Assembly (NCBI GenBank): GCA_039029915.1
Contig: JBCCFD010000328.1
Span: 1-9,491 of the forward strand
Length of the DNA: 9,491 bases
Source of the DNA: QQUD01 sp039029915
GTDB taxonomy: Bacteria; Chloroflexota; Anaerolineae; Promineifilales; Promineifilaceae
Reading direction: 5' to 3'
Shown here piece by piece: positions 5,977-9,491 of this stretch (the stretch's first letter is position 1; the number at the start of each line of letters is the position of its first letter). The translations under genes and the position numbers were made by a program. Under the pieces are notes generated by a model. That model had not been told where the DNA came from and made no database searches. It worked only from the letters and a program-made list of their open reading frames with translations.

Positions 5977-5984
5977 ATTTGAAA

Positions 5985-6590
5985 ATGACAAACAAAAAAA
6001 CGAATCGATACGCCTTACTTTCCCGTAGCTTACTACAAGAAGCTCTTCTTCAACTCATGAAGGAAAAAAACTATTCAAAAATTAGCGTGACTGATATTGT
6101 CAAACAAGCAGAACTTTCCCGCCCCACCTTTTATGCTCATTTTGAGACAAAGGATGATTTGTTAATGAGCTATGTTGATGATTTATTGGAAGAGATCTAC
6201 GGGATGATTCTGAAATATCCCTTACAAGAGCAGGTTCATGAATCCATGCCTTTTCCCCCTAACAATCTTTTTAAAGCATGGCTCAAGAGGAAAGAAATTT
6301 TTGAGCAGGTTAGATTGGCTGACATCGATTACCTAATTTTAAAAAAAATAAGAGATCATCATTATGAAATTTTTAGCGAACAATGGCCTTCAAGTCCGCT
6401 ATCAAACCTAAACCCCAAACTTATAGGATATTGCATCAACTATATGGCAGGTTCTGTTGCCATGTTTTTGCTTCACTGGATGGATGAGGGAATGCCGTAT
6501 GATCCAGTGATTATGGGAGAACTTCTTGAAGCACTCAACTCTCGAAATTTCTCTCTTCTGGCTGGGAAATTTAATGATGTCATTGTGTGA
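5985..6590 (+). CDS. TetR/AcrR-family transcriptional repressor
   Basis: The 201-residue protein has a TetR-type N-terminal DNA-binding domain: helix 1 (TNRYALLSRSLLQEALLQLM) and the helix-turn-helix ISVTDIVKQAELSRPTFYAHF (33–53), followed by ETKDDLL. The C-terminal part ends with AGSVAMFLLHWMDEGMPYDP, a pattern seen in the DhaS-like C-terminal regulatory region of TetR proteins. ATG 5985 is preferred over the in-frame TTG 5979; neither has a good Shine–Dalgarno sequence, and the operator at 5957–5976 leaves only a very short leader, so translation may be nearly leaderless. The paired operators suggest that it represses itself and the divergent MoaF-like/SDR genes. The inducer is unknown; a substrate of the SDR or a ligand of the barrel protein is a reasonable guess. 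Confidence 0.93.
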   Translation: MTNKKTNRYALLSRSLLQEALLQLMKEKNYSKISVTDIVKQAELSRPTFYAHFETKDDLLMSYVDDLLEEIYGMILKYPLQEQVHESMPFPPNNLFKAWLKRKEIFEQVRLADIDYLILKKIRDHHYEIFSEQWPSSPLSNLNPKLIGYCINYMAGSVAMFLLHWMDEGMPYDPVIMGELLEALNSRNFSLLAGKFNDVIV

Positions 6591-6628
6591 TATAGATGAA
6601 TATTGTCAATAAAGTCGGGTTACACAAT

Positions 6629-6634
6629 AGGAGG
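6629..6634 (+). promoter_or_regulatory. Ribosome binding site that fixes the start of the 6640 gene
   Basis: A full AGGAGG sits 5 nt before ATG 6640. The in-frame GTG at 6634 overlaps this motif and is rejected as a start. Confidence 0.85.
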
Positions 6635-6639
6635 TGTAT

Positions 6640-7086
6640 ATGAGCTTACCCAAACTTATCAATAATCGATTTATTCCTGAAGATGGATTGCGGATAATCG
6701 TTCAGGTACCAGACACACATGTGCAAAAGCTAATTAATGCCATTATGGCGAAAGATAAGTTGAATTATGGAGGGTATGATAGCGTCATGTTTAAAACAGC
6801 AACTGGCGTCCAGCAGTTTGAATCATTGGGAACGGGACATAACCCTGCGTCAGGTAAGGTAATTGAAATTTCCTGTGTTGAGATTTCGTTCTTTTTACCA
6901 AATGATGAGACAAAGGCTGTCCAGATTTTAGAAACTATCTATGCGACACACCCGTATGAAGAGCCTGTTGTGTTCGTCTTACCCTGTGTTAGAACTCTGC
7001 ATATCACAGGTGTTGATGAAGACAATCCTAACAAAATTTGGAATAAGGAAAAAGCGGATTGGTACCCTGAGAATAATCAAAATTAG
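6640..7086 (+). CDS. Free-standing NIF3/YqfO-insert-like (CutA/PII-fold) protein
   Basis: The 148-residue protein resembles the domain inserted in YqfO-type NIF3 proteins, but stands alone. It contains GLRIIVQVPDTHVQKLINAI (16–35), a central region with GGYDSVMFKTATGVQQF and GTGHNPASGK (matching the 'Y-x-x-C-x-F-x-x-x-G-x-G-x-F' region of the insert), and TIYATHPYEEPVV (99–111), whose HPYEEP is the family signature. The fold is ferredoxin-like and related to CutA and PII; such trimers often sense metals or small ligands. The metal-binding shell of full NIF3 is absent. It follows tetR by 49 bp on the same strand with its own strong ribosome site, so it may be co-transcribed with the repressor. 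Function unknown; the fold assignment is good. Confidence 0.75.
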   Translation: MSLPKLINNRFIPEDGLRIIVQVPDTHVQKLINAIMAKDKLNYGGYDSVMFKTATGVQQFESLGTGHNPASGKVIEISCVEISFFLPNDETKAVQILETIYATHPYEEPVVFVLPCVRTLHITGVDEDNPNKIWNKEKADWYPENNQN

Positions 7087-7149
7087 AATCCCAATTGATG
7101 CTTTGCGGACTATCATTTAAGTCAATAAAGTTATGCTAAGAATTACCAT

Positions 7150-7215
7150 ATGATTTCAAGACGAGAATTTATCCAGAAAGCAATACTTACAACAGGAGGG
7201 CTACTCTGCGTATGA
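7150..7215 (+). CDS. 21-codon reading frame resembling a twin-arginine (Tat) signal peptide
   Basis: ATG 7150 opens a 21-codon frame ending in TGA 7213–7215. The peptide starts MISRREFIQKA, matching the Tat consensus S/T-R-R-x-F-L-K, and continues as a short hydrophobic, Gly-containing stretch (ILTTGGLLCV), but it stops before any cleavage site or mature protein. Its stop overlaps the start of the large regulator (ATGA, 7212–7215), giving possible translational coupling. I see no strong ribosome site for it. It could be the remnant of a lost Tat substrate cut off by recombination, a leader peptide, or chance; the Tat motif favours a remnant. Confidence 0.45.
   Translation: MISRREFIQKAILTTGGLLCV
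7194..7200 (+). promoter_or_regulatory. Ribosome binding site for the BTAD regulator
   Basis: AGGAGGG lies 11 nt before ATG 7212, slightly longer than ideal, and inside the 21-codon Tat-like frame. It supports 7212 as the start. Confidence 0.65.
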
Positions 7216-9491
7216 CGAATCTCCACTTGCAGGTATTAGGCGCATTCCAAGTTCGTTTGGGAACCCGAACGCTTGAAAAGCTCCCAACGGAAAAAGGGCA
7301 GGCTTTGCTTGCCTACTTAGCCATAGAATCTGAGCGTAAACACACGCGCGCTGAGTTGGCAACCCTGTTCTGGGGGGAACTAGGGGAAGCGGCTGCCCGC
7401 GCTAATTTACGAAAGTCCCTCTTTTTACTGCGCCAAGTTTTTGGTGATTCATTAAACACCGCTTTCACGCTCACGCATCATGATGTTCAATTTCGGGCCG
7501 ACAATGCCACTGTCGATCTCCATCAGTTTATGCAACTTGCACAAAGCGAAAACTTAGCCGAGTTAGAGCGAGCGATAGATCTGTATCGTGGTCAATTGCT
7601 TGCGGGCCTTGATATTACTGGTGCCCCTGATTTTGAAGATTGGTTATCCAATCAGCGCGAGCAGATCCAGCAAAATTTTTTAACATTACTCCACAAAACG
7701 GGGGAAATGTATTTAGTCCAAGAAAATTATGAGGCGTCTCAAGCGGTGGCTAGACGGCAATTGGCGCTTGAACCGTGGCGTGAAATGGCCCATCGACAGC
7801 TACTGCGAGCCTACATGGCTGCGGGGCAACGAGCAGAAGCAGTCGCCCAACACGAGCAGTTTGTCTCTATTTTGAACCACGAAATGGGGCTTGAACCCTC
7901 GGCTGAGACAAAAGCGTTGGCCACCGCTATCCTTCATGAACAGGGCTTAGCGTCACAGCTGCACAATTTTGCCCTGCCACAAACCACATTTATTGGTCGA
8001 GAACGGGCTATTAACCGCATCGTGGCCCGCCTAAACGCACCAAACGGCCGTTTAATGACCATATTAGGGCCAGGTGGGATTGGCAAAACACGGTTAGCGA
8101 TTGAAGTCGTTAGGCGCAGCATGGGGCTTCGAGAGGCATACTTTTTACCGCTTGAAGGGTTGCAAACGCAAGCCGATGTTTGGCAGCTTTTAGGTGAACG
8201 ATTAGGCATCCAGTCAAGGGCCGGCAGCCGCATTGAACGTGAAATCATCACCTTTTTACGGGAACGCAACCCGCTCCTTGTCTTTGACAATTACGAACAC
8301 CTACTGCCCGACACAACATGCATTGAACAGCTGTTGACCCATGCCCCCAATGGGCAGCTGTTAGTCACCAGTCGTATGCCCCTCAATCTAAGCGCGGAGT
8401 GGCAGCTGCCGCTGGATGGCTTAGGCTTACCGCCGGAAGGCGAACAGGATATTGGTCAATTTCCAGCCGTACAGCTGCTGTTAACGGCCGGGCAGCAAGT
8501 TCAGCCCAATTTGTCTCTGTCAGATGAGAACGCATACTATATAGACCGTATCTGCCGCAGGCTGGCCGGCATGCCGCTAGCCCTAGAAATTGCCGGAAGC
8601 TGGCTCGGCCTATTTTCTCCGATGATGTTGGCCGAAGAAATAGAAAAGAACATTGATATTCTCGTTGCCACCCGAAAAGACATCCCCGAGCGTCACCGGA
8701 GTTTGCGCGCCATCTTTGACCATACTTTAGCTCAGCTCAACCAAGCGGAACGAACCTTGTTGCGGCAAATCACGATTTTCCACGGCGACTTTTCTCTTAG
8801 GGCTGTCCAAACCATTTTGCAGGCCACACCAATGGCGCTCAACACGCTTGTCAACCACGCCTTATTGCAGCGTCGCCGTGAGAATCATTTTGGGCTGCAC
8901 CCCATTTTGGACGCTTTTTTGTGTGAGGAAAATGACGGCTGGGACGCATCCACATTAGAGAGCCAGCGCAGACAGCATGCCCGCTACTATTTACAGCGCA
9001 TTGCGCCTATTTGTGACTACAATGTGGAGGTAACCGTCAAAGATATCAGCTATGAATTAGCAAACGTGCGGGCCGCTTGGGATTGGGCGGTGACGCATGA
9101 TGAAGCCGATTTTCTGGAGAGCGCTATCGATGGTCAGCTGGCTTACTATCAATTTCGAGGCTCTTTTGAGGAAGGGCGGGCGCAGTTTTCGTCAGCGGCT
9201 GCTATATTATCCTCCCCTTCAATCGTTCATCATTTGCGTTTTGCGGAAGCGACCTGTTTACAAAAGTTAGGTCATTTAGACGCTGCCATTCGCTTAATTG
9301 AGCCTTTAACCATCCATGATGATGTCGAAAGCACCCTGCCGGCCCTGATACGGCTCGCAGAGCTTTATCAAGCGCAAGAAAAACAGACGCTAGCCGCTGA
9401 TACACTTCACAAAGCGCTGTCCTTAGCTGACCCTGGCAGTGAGGAAACGGCCGTTATTTGGAACACCCTTGGAATTGTCTATCGCCACAAT
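7212..9491 (+). CDS. BTAD/SARP–NB-ARC–TPR transcriptional activator (3' end outside window)
   Basis: The frame is open for 760 codons from ATG 7212 to the window edge, so the gene is incomplete. Domains in order: a winged-helix OmpR/SARP-type DNA-binding region (1–97; VLGAFQV, TRAELATLFW at 45–54, ANLRKSLFLLR); a BTAD helical domain (about 101–240, ending EPSAETKALA); FIGRE (260–264) leading into an NB-ARC/AP-ATPase with Walker A GPGGIGKT (286–293), Walker B LLVFD (355–359), TSR (386–388) and LAGMPLALEIAG (451–462); then a helical region and TPR-like repeats from about 665 on (LRFAEATCLQKLGHLDAA). Such proteins are ATP-dependent STAND activators. The start fits the usual SARP N-terminus and an AGGAGGG 11 nt upstream. 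The target genes are not evident; the regulated genes may lie to the right. Two ACGGCCGT copies (8044, 9447) occur in it. The family call is firm. Confidence 0.93.
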   Translation, partial: MTNLHLQVLGAFQVRLGTRTLEKLPTEKGQALLAYLAIESERKHTRAELATLFWGELGEAAARANLRKSLFLLRQVFGDSLNTAFTLTHHDVQFRADNATVDLHQFMQLAQSENLAELERAIDLYRGQLLAGLDITGAPDFEDWLSNQREQIQQNFLTLLHKTGEMYLVQENYEASQAVARRQLALEPWREMAHRQLLRAYMAAGQRAEAVAQHEQFVSILNHEMGLEPSAETKALATAILHEQGLASQLHNFALPQTTFIGRERAINRIVARLNAPNGRLMTILGPGGIGKTRLAIEVVRRSMGLREAYFLPLEGLQTQADVWQLLGERLGIQSRAGSRIEREIITFLRERNPLLVFDNYEHLLPDTTCIEQLLTHAPNGQLLVTSRMPLNLSAEWQLPLDGLGLPPEGEQDIGQFPAVQLLLTAGQQVQPNLSLSDENAYYIDRICRRLAGMPLALEIAGSWLGLFSPMMLAEEIEKNIDILVATRKDIPERHRSLRAIFDHTLAQLNQAERTLLRQITIFHGDFSLRAVQTILQATPMALNTLVNHALLQRRRENHFGLHPILDAFLCEENDGWDASTLESQRRQHARYYLQRIAPICDYNVEVTVKDISYELANVRAAWDWAVTHDEADFLESAIDGQLAYYQFRGSFEEGRAQFSSAAAILSSPSIVHHLRFAEATCLQKLGHLDAAIRLIEPLTIHDDVESTLPALIRLAELYQAQEKQTLAADTLHKALSLADPGSEETAVIWNTLGIVYRHN

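Noticed and set aside
5979..5984. TTG start for the TetR gene
   Set aside because: ATG 5985 lies two codons later, gives the usual TetR N-terminus and avoids the operator; TTG has no ribosome site.
7934..8290. 118-codon minus-strand frame
   Set aside because: It is antisense to the well-supported NB-ARC region; its Arg/Ser-rich translation is typical of a shadow frame.
9202..9405. 67-codon minus-strand frame
   Set aside because: It is antisense to the TPR-like part of the large regulator and has no supporting signal.
1..9491. CRISPR array, tRNA or rRNA genes
   Set aside because: No regularly spaced direct repeats with unique spacers and no tRNA- or rRNA-like segments were seen.

Overview
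This 9.5-kb window looks like an accessory stretch of a bacterial chromosome. I infer a member of the Chloroflexota (Anaerolineae/Caldilineae type), from a long activator of the BTAD/SARP–NB-ARC–TPR kind, a free-standing 'sensor' membrane domain, a DinB-fold protein and many short interspersed repeats between genes. This is gene-content reasoning only; no rRNA or marker gene is present. Base composition is moderate and the TetR/SDR block (about 4.3–7.2 kb) looks more AT-rich than the flanks.

Layout. 1–480: 3' part of an aldo/keto reductase, entering from the left. 481–1207: no convincing gene; a dispersed repeat (A1) followed by a chain of back-to-back hairpins (758–1182), the last two of which form a 118-bp mobile-looking element (B1). 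1208–3042: a four-helix membrane sensor protein (+), a strong terminator, a DinB-family protein (−) and a small membrane-anchored unknown protein (+). 3050–3167: second copy of element B, inverted. 3199–3714: another small membrane-anchored unknown protein (+). 3702–3911: second copy of repeat A, inverted. The order A–B–genes–B'–A' is therefore a nested inverted arrangement. 3902–4324: small integral membrane protein (−).

4462–7087: a compact regulated module. A TetR-family repressor (+) and, divergently, a membrane-anchored MoaF/lipocalin-like protein followed by a short-chain dehydrogenase/reductase (−). The intergenic space holds two near-identical palindromic operators exactly 80 bp apart, one beside each divergent gene. 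A free-standing NIF3/YqfO-insert-like (CutA/PII-fold) protein follows tetR.

7150–9491: a 21-codon reading frame that looks like a twin-arginine signal peptide ends inside the start codon (ATGA overlap) of a large regulator. The regulator stays open for 760 codons to the right edge and is cut off there.

A window-wide signal is the palindrome ACGGCCGT: nine exact copies, all inside genes, against about 0.14 expected by chance. It behaves like a highly iterated palindrome.
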